DNA of 64,000 nt from Bombiscardovia coagulans. Lineage in GTDB: Bacteria > Actinomycetota > Actinomycetes > Actinomycetales > Bifidobacteriaceae. The notes under the pieces are model-generated. The model saw nothing but the letters and a program-made list of their open reading frames with translations, was not told where the DNA came from and searched no databases. Shown here one piece after another: positions 17,928 to 27,327 of the stretch. Where the stretch lies: contig NZ_MWWS01000008.1 in NCBI RefSeq assembly GCF_002259585.1, forward strand, positions 1 through 64,000. The letters are read 5' to 3'. The number at the start of each line of letters is the position of its first letter. The first letter of the stretch is position 1. The translations under genes were made by a program, and so were the position numbers.

Positions 17928-18584
17928 ATGAGAATTCTAATTGTCGAAGACGATGATGACCTATCAGCAGTCTTAGAGGATGCTTTGAAGCATGAAGGAT
18001 ACCGAGTGTCCCTGGCAACCAATGGACTTCAAGCCTTGAATCGTTTAGCTGATGAGACATTTGATCTAGTGCTCTTAGATCGAGATTTGCCAGTGCTCAG
18101 TGGTGATGAGGTGATGCGTTCTATTGAACAACTGGGGTTATCTATTAGAGTGCTAATGCTGACAGCTGCCGGGCAGGTAGAGGACAGGGTCAGCGGCTTG
18201 GACCTGGGAGCTGACGATTATCTACCCAAACCCTTCGCGTACCCAGAACTTCTCGCTAGGATAAGGGCTTTGCAACGACGAGAGGCAATAGACTCCAGAA
18301 CTCTATTAACCCGTGGACGATTGAGTTTAGATACTGCCCGTCGCTTGGCTTACTGTGATGGAAAACCACTCAACGTAGCTCCCAAAGAGTATCAAATTCT
18401 AGAGGAACTTCTACGAGCAGATGGAGGTTTCGTACGAACTGAAGAGCTGTTAGAACGTTTATGGGATTCCAACATGTCTGGACAAACTGAAGTGGTAAGA
18501 ACCGCAGTCTATGCCTTACGCAAGAAACTGCCTGACGCCCAGATACTGGTTTCAAGCAGGGGTGGGGGGTATCGAATCCCATGA
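17928..18584 (+). CDS. OmpR-family response regulator
   Basis: 218 residues from the ATG at 17928 (AGGA six bases upstream; a TTG two codons earlier is less likely). The receiver domain has acidic Asp8-10, phospho-acceptor Asp51 in LVLLDRDLPVLSG, Thr in MLTAAG and Lys in DYLPKPF. The C-terminal winged helix (about 125-218) has PKEYQILEELLRADGGFVRTEELLERLWD and ends with VSSRGGGYRIP. The kinase gene overlaps its stop by four bases. Confidence 0.95.
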   Translation: MRILIVEDDDDLSAVLEDALKHEGYRVSLATNGLQALNRLADETFDLVLLDRDLPVLSGDEVMRSIEQLGLSIRVLMLTAAGQVEDRVSGLDLGADDYLPKPFAYPELLARIRALQRREAIDSRTLLTRGRLSLDTARRLAYCDGKPLNVAPKEYQILEELLRADGGFVRTEELLERLWDSNMSGQTEVVRTAVYALRKKLPDAQILVSSRGGGYRIP

Positions 18585-19879
18585 AAATTCACCATATAAG
18601 ACCTCATGGCTTTCGCACCAAACTCGCCCTAGAGGTTGGCCTTCTCTTTCTGACAATGCTTGCCTTGGCCATAGTTGTGCAAAATATTTCGCTAGATCGT
18701 GCATTTAGCCGTCAGATAACAGTCGGTCACAGTGTTGGAACCGAATCACTACCAGATACTCCCAATGATTCAGGGAACCAAGATGATATTAAAAACAAGA
18801 ACGAAGCATGCCAAGGGCATGGGTGCCCACAGGCAGCTGAACCTGGAATTGACGACGCTTCCCCACATCAGGAACATGAAGACAATAAGGGAACAACGCT
18901 CAGCGGTGAAGTTCAAGTGGTCAAAGACTCAGTTACGACATGGATGTGGTATAGCTCACTAGCCGTCTTTGCTCTCTTTGGGCTACTGGCATTAACTCTC
19001 ATATGGAAATTGACTGGAACGTTGGTTGAACAGCTGGATTCCATCAGCCAGCAAGCCGCCAACCTAGACCTAGATCATCCAGGTGGGCGCATCTTCATTG
19101 ACAATCCCCATGACGAAATAGCTTCCATGGCCAATACCCTCAATGCCATGCTCAATCGTATGGAAAAATCCAATCAAGCCCAAAAAGCATTCGTCCGTAA
19201 CGCCTCACATGAGCTCAGAACCCCTATCACAACTATAGGCACCAGCCTAGAGTCCTTGATTAACCAAAAGCGAATCAGTCCAGATGCTGAGCCCATGGTC
19301 AAAAGAGCTATCGAATCCAACCACAAATCCGCAAACCTAATCACCGTTCTACTGGAACTTTCACGAATCCAGGGCACTACCATTAGTAAAAGCCAGCCGA
19401 TTGACGTGGACAAGTTAACACGAAGCCTGTTACTGAGCCATCAACAGGAGATACAAGATCAAAAGTTAACGCTTGACTTATCCGGCCTGCTCCCGACCAG
19501 GGTTATTACCGATCCGCAATATGCAGAAATCGCTTTAGACAATCTCATTCGCAATGCCATCGTCCACAACATCCCAGAAGGAAACATCACCATTTCCACG
19601 GAATTCGTTAATACTGACAGTGAAAATAAGTCGATATCTCTTACTATCGCCAATTCTACTGCTGAGGAGCAACCCGTTGGAATGGTAGACCCAGAAGAGT
19701 TAACTAGTTGCTTTTACCGTGGAAACTCAACTCGGATAGCCAATAAACCAGGATATGGTCTCGGTCTTTCCATCGTGAGAGAGATCGCAAATATCCTCGG
19801 TCTTAGACTATCCCTGCGGTATCCTGAAGAAGGTGCTTTTCAAGCCACTATGGTTTTCCCGAACGGCGATCTCCAGTGA
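18581..19879 (+). CDS. Sensor histidine kinase (HAMP, HisKA, HATPase_c)
   Basis: 432 residues. Two membrane helices (about 14-35 and 122-144) flank a 90-residue outer segment that is polar and contains His, Cys and acidic residues (ACQGHGCPQ, SPHQEHED), suggesting ligand or metal sensing. Then HAMP, the phospho-acceptor His210 in NASHELRTP, and the ATP-binding domain with NLIRNAIVHN, a G1-like stretch and GYGLGLSIV. It overlaps the regulator gene by ATGA. With the shared operator it probably senses an envelope signal and controls the ABC/lipoprotein operon. Confidence 0.93.
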   Translation: MKIHHIRPHGFRTKLALEVGLLFLTMLALAIVVQNISLDRAFSRQITVGHSVGTESLPDTPNDSGNQDDIKNKNEACQGHGCPQAAEPGIDDASPHQEHEDNKGTTLSGEVQVVKDSVTTWMWYSSLAVFALFGLLALTLIWKLTGTLVEQLDSISQQAANLDLDHPGGRIFIDNPHDEIASMANTLNAMLNRMEKSNQAQKAFVRNASHELRTPITTIGTSLESLINQKRISPDAEPMVKRAIESNHKSANLITVLLELSRIQGTTISKSQPIDVDKLTRSLLLSHQQEIQDQKLTLDLSGLLPTRVITDPQYAEIALDNLIRNAIVHNIPEGNITISTEFVNTDSENKSISLTIANSTAEEQPVGMVDPEELTSCFYRGNSTRIANKPGYGLGLSIVREIANILGLRLSLRYPEEGAFQATMVFPNGDLQ

Positions 19880-19968
19880 GACTTTCATGTATCGCCCCAT
19901 CCTCGGACTAGTTATTGTAGTGGGAGCACGTACAATACACTATTTCAAAAGAGGAAGGCCGGGGACAA

Positions 19969-20043
19969 ATGAACAAGGCAGAACAACGAAGAAAAACCAG
20001 AGAAGCTCTTCTGAACCGATTACTGTATTGGAAAAGTAAATAA
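19969..20043 (+). CDS. Possible 24-residue basic peptide (uncertain)
   Basis: An ORF starting MNKAEQRRKTREALLNRLLY, 90 bases after the kinase stop on the same strand. Purine-rich AGGAAGG lies about 10 bases upstream and GGGG 4 bases upstream. It is strongly basic and could be an amphipathic helix. There is no family match I can name, so it may be chance. Confidence 0.2.
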   Translation: MNKAEQRRKTREALLNRLLYWKSK

Positions 20044-20082
20044 GTTTGATTTTGAGCTTTCCCTATTCGATCGTCAAAATAA

Positions 20083-20763
20083 TTACCGTCTCGCATTGAG
20101 TCCGGCCTTATACCAGAGAACTGCTATGTTCACCCTTTCTTTAACACCCAGTTTATTAAGTATCCGACTTACTGTCTTTTTAACGGAATCACTCTGAATA
20201 CTTAGTTTTTCTCCGATTTCGGCATTAGTCATACCTTCACAAACAAGAGATGCGACCTCAAACTCCCGTCTGCCGAGCTTCGCAAATTTCTTTCGAAGTT
20301 CCATCTCTTCGTACGTCGAGACCTGCACAGAAATCCCTCTTTTGATTACTTCTCCTGTAATACGTGGGGTGAGTATGGCATCGCCAGCATGCACTGATCG
20401 AATTGCTTTACACAGGTCCGCAGTCTTTACATCTTTAAGCAAGAATCCTGAAGCTCCTGCACTAAGGGCACCGAAAGCGTAGTCGTCTTGGTCATATGTC
20501 GTCAATATGACAACTTTGATCGACGGGTAGTTTTCTTTGATAGCACTTGTAGCATCCAAACCATCCATAACTGGCATGCGTACATCCATCAGTATTACGT
20601 CAGGAAGGGGTTGTTTATGCTTGTTAGATGAGTCAAGAAAATCGAGAGCTTCCTGCCCGTTTTCTGCTTGCCCTATCACTAGCAAGCCTGCGTCTTTAGC
20701 AACCATGAGAGCGAAACCCATTCTGGCAGGACGCTGGTCATCAACGATCATAACGCGAATCAT
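20083..20763 (-). CDS. NarL/LuxR-type response regulator
   Basis: 226 residues with AAGGAG before the ATG. The receiver has IVDDQ, phospho-acceptor Asp60 in DVILMDVRMPVMDG, and KDVKTADL at the Lys position. The C-terminal LuxR helix-turn-helix is LGRREFEVASLVCEGMTNAEIGEKLSIQSDSVKKTVSRILNKLGV. Its start lies inside the end of the kinase gene (23-base overlap). It probably drives the ABC transporter genes upstream, as in peptide-antibiotic resistance modules. Confidence 0.95.
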   Translation of the reverse strand: MIRVMIVDDQRPARMGFALMVAKDAGLLVIGQAENGQEALDFLDSSNKHKQPLPDVILMDVRMPVMDGLDATSAIKENYPSIKVVILTTYDQDDYAFGALSAGASGFLLKDVKTADLCKAIRSVHAGDAILTPRITGEVIKRGISVQVSTYEEMELRKKFAKLGRREFEVASLVCEGMTNAEIGEKLSIQSDSVKKTVSRILNKLGVKERVNIAVLWYKAGLNARR

Positions 20764-22018
20764 GTTGCTCCTTACTGTCTGTCAATTTAGTGAGCGAAGG
20801 AATAGTGACTCGTAGGATCCAACCGTTGTAGGTCGGACCAGCTTCAAATGTCCCTCCATGTTTCCTTATCGTTCCACCAAGCCGTTTAAGTCCGGTTCCG
20901 TCGTCAAGTGTCTTCTTCATAGAATTGAGACCATTGTTTCTGATAGCTATGGTTATGGCACCTTTATCGTCATGGTCCCAGGAGATTACGATGCGGTCTA
21001 CCGCTTGTCCGTGACGGATGGCGTTGGTTATGCCTTCTCGAGTGACACTAAAGCTCAGGTCTGCTTGAATAGGATCTTGGGGTCTACGCCCTGTTTCAGT
21101 TAAAGCGACAGTAATACCTAGTCGTCTTACGTGGCTAAGTATCGGATTGATGTCATCCCAATAATGATACTGTCCTTCCGACACTGAGTGCTGAATAGCT
21201 GAGTTTGTTGTCGATTGCAGTGCTTTTACTGCCATTCTGGTGTCGGTCAGCCCTTGCCGTGAAAGGTCGTTAATCATAGCGATAGCTTCATCGATTTCCG
21301 GTCTTCCCGTGGCTCGATCAAGTCCTTCAGACAGAGCGATGATTGCGGTCAAGTCGTGACCAACGCTGTCATGGAGCTCTGCTGCGATTCTGGACTGATT
21401 AACAGCTTGTTCGTGTTCTTGAGCTAAATGCATGCTACGTTCACGCTCATCCTGAAGTGCCTGATCAGACATGCGTCGCTCCCTCTGTGTTCTGGAAACA
21501 AAGCCAAACCCGACACAGAGAACAAAACACAGAGAGGTTGGATATAGCAGACCAGTAAAGCTCCCGTCTTTATGCCATAGGGTTGCTGAGGCTGCACTGG
21601 CTACACCAAACAGCCCAACAGCAAGAAGAGCGATAAGCAGTGTCGTTGGTTTTTTGATTTCCACCGTGCTGGCATAGAGGTTGACGATCCACAGCAAGAA
21701 CAGGTACGTATATGCTGAACCGTAGATTATTGCTGTGAGTAACATGAAAAAAGTAACTATTAATAAACTTGCTGTTGGTCGGCTCCGCCGTTGGCTAAGC
21801 ACAGCTACCGACAGAATAATGATGGCAACAAATGAGGGCATCCCCCATCCAGTGGTGGACAGAATCTGCCAGAGAGTCTTGTTAGCACTGTGAGGCGCGA
21901 GAGTCAATCTTGTCAGCAACATGGTTTCATACATAGCGCAGATAAAAACCATTACATAAGCGGTAGTTGGACGGTTCCATACTGCAATCCAAGCCTGAAG
22001 CTTTCCTTTCGGCTTCAT
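20741..22018 (-). CDS. HisKA_3-type sensor histidine kinase
   Basis: 425 residues from the ATG at 22018, which has GGGGAGG upstream; a frame starting ten codons earlier is less likely. Five or six N-terminal membrane helices (to about residue 175) lead into a helical linker and the dimerisation domain with phospho-acceptor His216 in AAELHDSVGHDLTAII. The HATPase part has REGITNAIRHG and DDGTGLKRLGG. There is almost no extracytoplasmic domain, the layout of intramembrane-sensing kinases that partner with ABC transporters. It lies 160 bases after the last permease gene. Confidence 0.93.
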   Translation of the reverse strand: MKPKGKLQAWIAVWNRPTTAYVMVFICAMYETMLLTRLTLAPHSANKTLWQILSTTGWGMPSFVAIIILSVAVLSQRRSRPTASLLIVTFFMLLTAIIYGSAYTYLFLLWIVNLYASTVEIKKPTTLLIALLAVGLFGVASAASATLWHKDGSFTGLLYPTSLCFVLCVGFGFVSRTQRERRMSDQALQDERERSMHLAQEHEQAVNQSRIAAELHDSVGHDLTAIIALSEGLDRATGRPEIDEAIAMINDLSRQGLTDTRMAVKALQSTTNSAIQHSVSEGQYHYWDDINPILSHVRRLGITVALTETGRRPQDPIQADLSFSVTREGITNAIRHGQAVDRIVISWDHDDKGAITIAIRNNGLNSMKKTLDDGTGLKRLGGTIRKHGGTFEAGPTYNGWILRVTIPSLTKLTDSKEQHDSRYDR

Positions 22019-22178
22019 TACACCTCCCCATTGCTCAGTTTTTAGCACTACTTCATGCCACCCTCAATCAAAATGGTCCCAAAACCACTTATAAGACGAT
22101 CATCCAGCAAGTCAAACACATATTTTTGTTGGTCGCAACGCTGTATATTCTCTTCTGACTGTACCTAGCATAACTTCG

Positions 22179-22979
22179 TCAGACCGCCTTTTTAGCTAAC
22201 CTACGAAAAATGAGACCACTAATAAGTACCCAGACAGCTGCAAGCACGGTTGATGCCACGAAGGAGGAAGCAGATGCGATGTTACCAAGATCCCTAACTG
22301 CTGATGCGGTTGTAATCAAGGCAAGCGGGTAAGGAAGAGCCAGGGAAGGTGCAGCAACAGATATGGCACAGCCTGCCAAGGTGAGCAGGAGCAGAATGGA
22401 CATAGTAGATGCAAAAGATTCGGTCCTAACTGCGATAGCTTGAGTAAGAGTCATAATTGCCCAAACAGCCAAAGTCATGGGAAAAGCACGCAGAAAGTAG
22501 GGAACTAATTCTGATAGGGAGAAATTGCCAACCAATCGGCCTACCAAAATGAATTCGATCTCGAAAATTGTGATTGTCAAAAAGGAAGCAAGCAGTCCGT
22601 GAAGCATCTTACCAACGATTGCGGTGCCGGCAGTACCCGAAGCGTTCAGACGCTGCCAGTTGCGCCCCTTATGCTCATTAGCTTCCACCTGAGCAGCGAA
22701 GGCGGCAACTAGAAGGGGCATGAAGACCATGCTAGGCAGAAGGACTGCCTGTCCCCACACAGCACTCCAGGTAACACCTTGAGCATGAAAATCCTCCTGA
22801 TAGCTTATATACTGGTCCCAACCATTGAACATGCCAATTGCATCAAAAAGAATCGTGGCCAACCAGTACCAGAGGTTACCAGCCTTACGGATCTCCCAGT
22901 TCAGAGCCGCCAAAATAGAAGGTTGATTGCGAACTATGTTACTTGTTGCTGTCTTAAATGCCACAGCTTGTTTGCTCAT
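22179..22979 (-). CDS. ABC-2-type permease, lantibiotic-immunity (LanE/LanG) like
   Basis: 266 residues from the ATG at 22979, overlapping the upstream stop by ATGA, with AAAGGAG upstream. About six membrane helices. The pattern LNWEIRKAGNLWYWLATILFDAIGMFNGWDQYI, then EANEHKGRNWQRLNASG, matches LanE/LanG-type subunits: the E-H/N-K-x-x-x-W motif after helix 2 is typical of that group. Such proteins expel lantibiotics or bacitracin-like peptides from the membrane. Third gene of the ATPase-permease-permease set. Confidence 0.85.
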   Translation of the reverse strand: MSKQAVAFKTATSNIVRNQPSILAALNWEIRKAGNLWYWLATILFDAIGMFNGWDQYISYQEDFHAQGVTWSAVWGQAVLLPSMVFMPLLVAAFAAQVEANEHKGRNWQRLNASGTAGTAIVGKMLHGLLASFLTITIFEIEFILVGRLVGNFSLSELVPYFLRAFPMTLAVWAIMTLTQAIAVRTESFASTMSILLLLTLAGCAISVAAPSLALPYPLALITTASAVRDLGNIASASSFVASTVLAAVWVLISGLIFRRLAKKAV

Positions 22980-23827
22980 TGGTGTGACTCCTTTACCTTG
23001 ATGATAACTAGCGAGATAGCAGTCCAGGCGACGCAAGCAAACAGACTAGCCCCTACTTGAATCCATGGGCTGGCGACCAGTGTCATCTTGGCATAACCGT
23101 CAGGACCTGAGGTGGTCAGGAATGGGTTAGCTGCCGAACTGATACCTGCCGGAAAGAGCCAGCCCAACCGAGTCACGTTCATGGGACCTAAACCAGTACC
23201 AATTAGCCCAGCTATTACACCCACACCCAGGCCAACTGCTTGTTTACTCACAGTCAGAGAGAGCATAAGCTGTATAGCTGTAACGGCTACTGAAGCAAAG
23301 AAGACAGTGAGAACGGGAGCAGATATTACCACTGTGAAGTCACCATTAAGAACGAAGCCTTTAGCCCGAGCAACCAGAGGTATCCACACCAAAGGGATTA
23401 TAAAACTCATGGAGAGCGTTACAGCAGCTACAGCCATCTTGACAAGAAACTGGCCGGTCTCATTTTGACCCAGCGACCGCCACTTGAGATCCATGCGTTC
23501 ACTGGAATCAATAAAGACCATACGACTGGTAAGCAAGGCAGCCAGAATTGGGGCAAGTAAACCGAAGGTCTGGTAGACTTCGCCTTGAGCCAGGGTAATA
23601 GTGCGCATGGCCAGGCTACTAGAACCGTCCCTCTTTATAAAAGCAAACGCCGCCCAAGCTGAGACCAAGAACATCATGCCAAACGCCATCCACCAGAAGG
23701 ATGACCCCTTCAACTTGCGCACCTCCAAGGCCAGCAGCACCCCAGGGCCGTCCGCATGGGACACTACTGGAACACCATAAGGGTGTGGTTGTACAGGTCT
23801 CATCGAGGTCATTGTTGACGTATTCAT
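22976..23827 (-). CDS. ABC-2-type permease, lantibiotic-immunity like (second subunit)
   Basis: 283 residues and about six helices, with a longer polar N-terminus (about 30 residues) than its partner. It shows the matching layout: VLLALEVRKLKGSSFWWMAF, then DSSERMDLKWRSLG before helix 3. Four-base overlaps with the ATPase on one side and the second permease on the other show tight coupling and equal output. The two permeases are divergent paralogues. Confidence 0.83.
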   Translation of the reverse strand: MNTSTMTSMRPVQPHPYGVPVVSHADGPGVLLALEVRKLKGSSFWWMAFGMMFLVSAWAAFAFIKRDGSSSLAMRTITLAQGEVYQTFGLLAPILAALLTSRMVFIDSSERMDLKWRSLGQNETGQFLVKMAVAAVTLSMSFIIPLVWIPLVARAKGFVLNGDFTVVISAPVLTVFFASVAVTAIQLMLSLTVSKQAVGLGVGVIAGLIGTGLGPMNVTRLGWLFPAGISSAANPFLTTSGPDGYAKMTLVASPWIQVGASLFACVAWTAISLVIIKVKESHQ

Positions 23828-24783
23828 TGCACCCCTCCCTGCTGCACGCGTATCTGGGGATTCTCTACTAATTCCAGGAATGCCTGTTCTAGGCTTTTGC
23901 GCTCGGAAGCCACTCGATAGATTTGCAAACCTTGAGAAACTAGCCCTTCCACTAGCTTCCCTATCTGATTATCAGAAAACTCAGGAATGCGCAGGACACC
24001 GCTTTGACGAATATATCCGTAATCAATACCGTTATTTTCCAGGATGTTGACTGCCAAACGAGGGTCGGATACTCTCAGATCGATATGTCCCTCCTCGCGC
24101 AAATTGTCGAGCGACCCTTGGTAGAGCAGGTGTCCACCGGAAATGATGCCGACTACCGGAGCCATCTTCTCAATTTCAGAAAGGATGTGACTGCTGATAA
24201 TAATAGTGACACCTTCGCTTCTTGCCAGCTCCATGATCATTTGCCGCACCTCAACTACAGCTTCGGCATCCAAACCGTTAGTCGGTTCGTCCAGCAGTAG
24301 GAGTTCAGGCTGAGAAATCAAAGCCATAGCGATACCCAGACGCTGTTTCATGCCCAGTGAATAGTCTCTCGCTTTTTTGTCTTCATGCCCATGCAGTCCC
24401 ACTTTATCCAGGACTGCAAGCGCTGACGAGCGTGGAAGCCCTAAATAATCGGAGACCATCCTACAGTTATCAAGTCCAGACAGGCCCGGGTAGAAGCTGG
24501 GTCCTTCAATCATGGAACCCACCCGCCCCGGCTGGATGCGACTCTTGGATCCTACCTGTTGTCCTAGCATCCACATCCTGCCCGAACTCGGTGTAGTTAA
24601 CCCAAGCAGCAACTTCATTGTCGTGGACTTCCCAGCACCATTAGGCCCCAGCAAACCATAGACACCACCAAAGGGTACCTGTAGATTCAGACCGTTCACT
24701 ACCTTGTAATTTCCATAGGATTTCACTAAATTCTCTGTACATACAGCCATTTGTGATAGAGATCCTCGGTAACCGCTCATCAT
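23824..24783 (-). CDS. ABC transporter ATP-binding protein (BcrA/LanF-like)
   Basis: 319 residues from the ATG at 24783 (AAAGGTGG just upstream; ATG at 24780 equally possible). Walker A GPNGAGKS (45-52), signature YSLGMKQRLGIAMAL, Walker B LLLLDEPTNGLD and switch His in SSHILSEI. The LGMKQRL form of the signature and the roughly 100-residue C-terminal extension are typical of BcrA/LanF-type ATPases. First gene of the ATPase-permease-permease-kinase-regulator run. Confidence 0.92.
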   Translation of the reverse strand: MMSGYRGSLSQMAVCTENLVKSYGNYKVVNGLNLQVPFGGVYGLLGPNGAGKSTTMKLLLGLTTPSSGRMWMLGQQVGSKSRIQPGRVGSMIEGPSFYPGLSGLDNCRMVSDYLGLPRSSALAVLDKVGLHGHEDKKARDYSLGMKQRLGIAMALISQPELLLLDEPTNGLDAEAVVEVRQMIMELARSEGVTIIISSHILSEIEKMAPVVGIISGGHLLYQGSLDNLREEGHIDLRVSDPRLAVNILENNGIDYGYIRQSGVLRIPEFSDNQIGKLVEGLVSQGLQIYRVASERKSLEQAFLELVENPQIRVQQGGVQ

Positions 24784-25397
24784 TGCCACCTTTCCACACA
24801 ACCTTTAGTTCTATGGAAGCTCCCCGCACGAAACTACGCAATGAGAAAAACGAATTTGTACCCTTGAGAGGACATACGGTTGATTACATTACATCTCAGA
24901 GAACATTAAAGCTGATTGAACAAACGTTTCCTAAGAGTGTTCAACATCAACTAATGTCGATTACATAAAGCTGGGTTACTAGAGGCCGTTATTACAGATA
25001 TAAGAGCCAACAACTTGCAAGGTCGCATCTAGCAGGAACGCTTCATCCTTACATCTTGGTCTCAATAACATTACATGTCTCTTCGCCTTCAACCCAACGA
25101 TCTGTTACCAGCAAACACAGATTTTGCCAAACTATCGTACAGTTGTCGTGCTTTTACCAATGCTGTACACAATAAAAAATATCTGTCGTCCCTTGGTGTT
25201 TACCTCGAATGGTTTATCTGAAATGCCAGACAGCATCCCGAGAAACCTATAGAATCTAAACCATTGAACCTTCACTGATAATCTCATAAAAAGACGTTCC
25301 TGATTGATAAGCACAATGACGTCCTAACTGACTGGTTAAGCAAAAATTGATAGCTTGCATTAGGGGGGGGGGAGGGCACACTGTTATTGGTAAGCAA
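24784..25397 (-). other. Intergenic region with poly-G tract and no supported gene
   Basis: About 610 bases. It must hold the promoter of the BcrA/LanF-like operon near its left end. A run of ten G (25363-25372) followed by AGGG lies 25 bases left of the decayed ABC-2 permease stop. No frame here has both a ribosome site and family resemblance. Confidence 0.5.
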
Positions 25398-26061
25398 TTA
25401 ACGACCACCTCTCACATCCCAGCGAAACAGTTTGAGTACCACAAACATCGACACCTCTAGTCAAGCGCAGCACACGCCAAGACCGGGAAAACGAGCACAC
25501 TTAATCCTTGGTAGCTGCCAAAAGTCATACCGTTGGCTTGCATAGTGGCGTGAACAAAATCATCTCAATACCACATGGGTCGCATAACCTCGGCTAGGTA
25601 ATCAACAGGAAGAACTTACTTAGCGTTCGCTGGGACGATGGAACAGCCCAGAAAGGCATGAACACTCCAGACAAGAACATGAGAATAAGCGCTGGCACCA
25701 ATAGTATCATCTGGGAAACGTCTGCAGATGGAATGAAAGTCGAATACGTCACTCCGATAACAACACAGAGCATAGCAACCTAACACCGCCACTAAAAGAA
25801 CTCCAGGAATATTGGCTGGTGCTTTGAGACCGAAAAAAGAGCACCGCGGATAGCATCAAGATGGCCTGGCATACAAGGGCGATAACAAGTCCCGACAAGG
25901 CATATCCTAATAGGACGACACCATCGGACTTTCCCCTGAGCCGGATACGTTTAAGCAAACCAAAATCACGCTGCGATGCAATGTCTCCTGCGACCTTAAT
26001 ACCTCCGTATGCAATATCCTAGCCTCCTAGCATGCATAGACAGAAAACTGGATTGTTTCCT
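25398..26061 (-). pseudogene. Decayed ABC-2-type permease
   Basis: Fragments of one permease appear in order but in different frames. First comes DIAYGGIKVAGDIASQRDFG with LLKRIRLRGKSDGVVLLGYA and a helix, near 25.86-26.05 kb. Then IGVTYSTFIPSADVSQMILL and FLSGVFMPFWAVPSSQ near 25.63-25.76 kb. Then LPVDYLAEVMRPMWY, a stop, DDFVHATMQANGMTFGSYQG and a last helix, ending MFVVLKLFRWDVRGGR before the stop at 25398. The G-G-x-x-V-A-G-x-I-A-x-x-R-x-x-G-x-L-K-R core and the RWD end match the intact permease at 26543-27298 in kind. At least two frameshifts and one stop make it non-functional. The N-terminal third is missing or unrecognisable. Confidence 0.75.
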
Positions 26062-26074
26062 ATACATGTACGGA

Positions 26075-26329
26075 TTACGATATCGATGTATCCTGGTGTT
26101 TGTGGTCGGATTCAGAAATACTGGTCACAGACTGGTAATCTGAGAGCAGGGTTCCTATAGCAGAGAAGTCTATCCTAGTTTGGGTATGAACTTTTTGCAT
26201 GATGTCCAACAAAGCAATTGTCGATGCTGGTGCTTTCTTCGAAGCAGCATTAATCATACCCCATATTGTCTCCACCACTACGGGCTCGAAGTCGTGGGGA
26301 CTGTGTGCATACCCAGTAACTTGGCTCAT
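26075..26329 (-). CDS. Hypothetical 84-residue protein (doubtful)
   Basis: From the ATG at 26329 (AAGGCA about 8 bases upstream) the frame reads MSQVTGYAHSPHDFEPVVVE and continues through TIALLDIMQKVHTQTRIDF to the stop at 26075. It is soluble, with no membrane segment or cysteine, and I recognise no family. It sits between the decayed and the intact ABC-2 permease genes, where nearby sequence is degraded, so it may be a gene remnant rather than a gene. Confidence 0.3.
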   Translation of the reverse strand: MSQVTGYAHSPHDFEPVVVETIWGMINAASKKAPASTIALLDIMQKVHTQTRIDFSAIGTLLSDYQSVTSISESDHKHQDTSIS

Positions 26330-26542
26330 AATGATTGCCTTCATAGCAATTGAACGCTAGTGGAAAAACAATCACAGTTGACACCACCCCGTTAAGCAAC
26401 CCCCGTACTGCCACGAGATCTATAGCCACAAGTAGCTCGTTCCCAACTGCGTCTATATGTGTGCTTATTTTCACCACACTGTTAGAGACAGTGCCTTACA
26501 CATGTTTCTTCACAGCAAGTTGAAGTATGAGCAACTAATAAC

Positions 26543-27298
26543 TCACTCCACATCCCACTTAAAACTACGGATCGCCAAAAACACCAGCACGACAGTGACA
26601 GCAAGTGTAATACAGAACGAAATCGTCGCCCCCACCTGTTGCTGTGGTTTCCCTGACGCCCAGAAAATAAGATTCCCAAATAAAGTCGAAGGTATCCACT
26701 TTAAAATGTTTGTCAGCCAATCCGGAAGGATTGCGAAGGGGATAGCTAACCCACTCATAAATAGTGATAACAATTGCACCAGGGTGCCCAAATTTGTAGC
26801 CAATTGAGATGAGGAAAGGCAGCCTCCGATTATATAACCCAAAGCAAGGAACATACTCAGTCCTAATAAGGATACAAGAAAGACTGAGCCCGTTTCCTTT
26901 AACGAGAGCAAATCGAGAAAAACTGCAATACCTTCAATAACTATGATTTGCACTGTAGCCATGATGAGTCTTACAAGAAGATATGAAACTAAAAAATCAG
27001 ATTTTCGAATTGGCGTTGTAGAAAGAACTCGAAGCGCACCTGATTGTCTAAGTTCAGCTAAAGGACCGGCAGTAATTGTTAAAGCCGTACCAGTAACTGC
27101 TAGGAAGATGGCCATAGGTAAAACGAATGGACTGAAGTCCGGGGAGCCCGGTTCCCCTTTCATCAAATGTGATAAGAAAAGGAACATTCCCGCCATTATG
27201 AAAGGAAAAATAATAACAAAAATGAAGTATGAAGTATTCCTGATGAGTTCACGTACCTGTAAGGCTAGGAGGGAACCAATATGTTTATGCTGTATCAA
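26543..27298 (-). CDS. ABC-2-type transporter permease
   Basis: 251 residues with six membrane helices: VRELIRNTSYFIFVIIFPFIMAGMFLF, FVLPMAIFLAVTGTALTI, then the cytoplasmic PLAELRQSGALRVLSTTPIRKSDFL (the conserved E-x-G-x-L-x-x-L-x-x-x-P-I loop of this family), and three further helices with a final FKWDVE. It works with the ATPase 29 bases upstream. Lipid-linked or peptide drug export is the usual role. Confidence 0.9.
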   Translation of the reverse strand: MIQHKHIGSLLALQVRELIRNTSYFIFVIIFPFIMAGMFLFLSHLMKGEPGSPDFSPFVLPMAIFLAVTGTALTITAGPLAELRQSGALRVLSTTPIRKSDFLVSYLLVRLIMATVQIIVIEGIAVFLDLLSLKETGSVFLVSLLGLSMFLALGYIIGGCLSSSQLATNLGTLVQLLSLFMSGLAIPFAILPDWLTNILKWIPSTLFGNLIFWASGKPQQQVGATISFCITLAVTVVLVFLAIRSFKWDVE

Positions 27299-27327
27299 TG
27301 TATAGTCCTAAAGAAGAAAGGGGTTAT

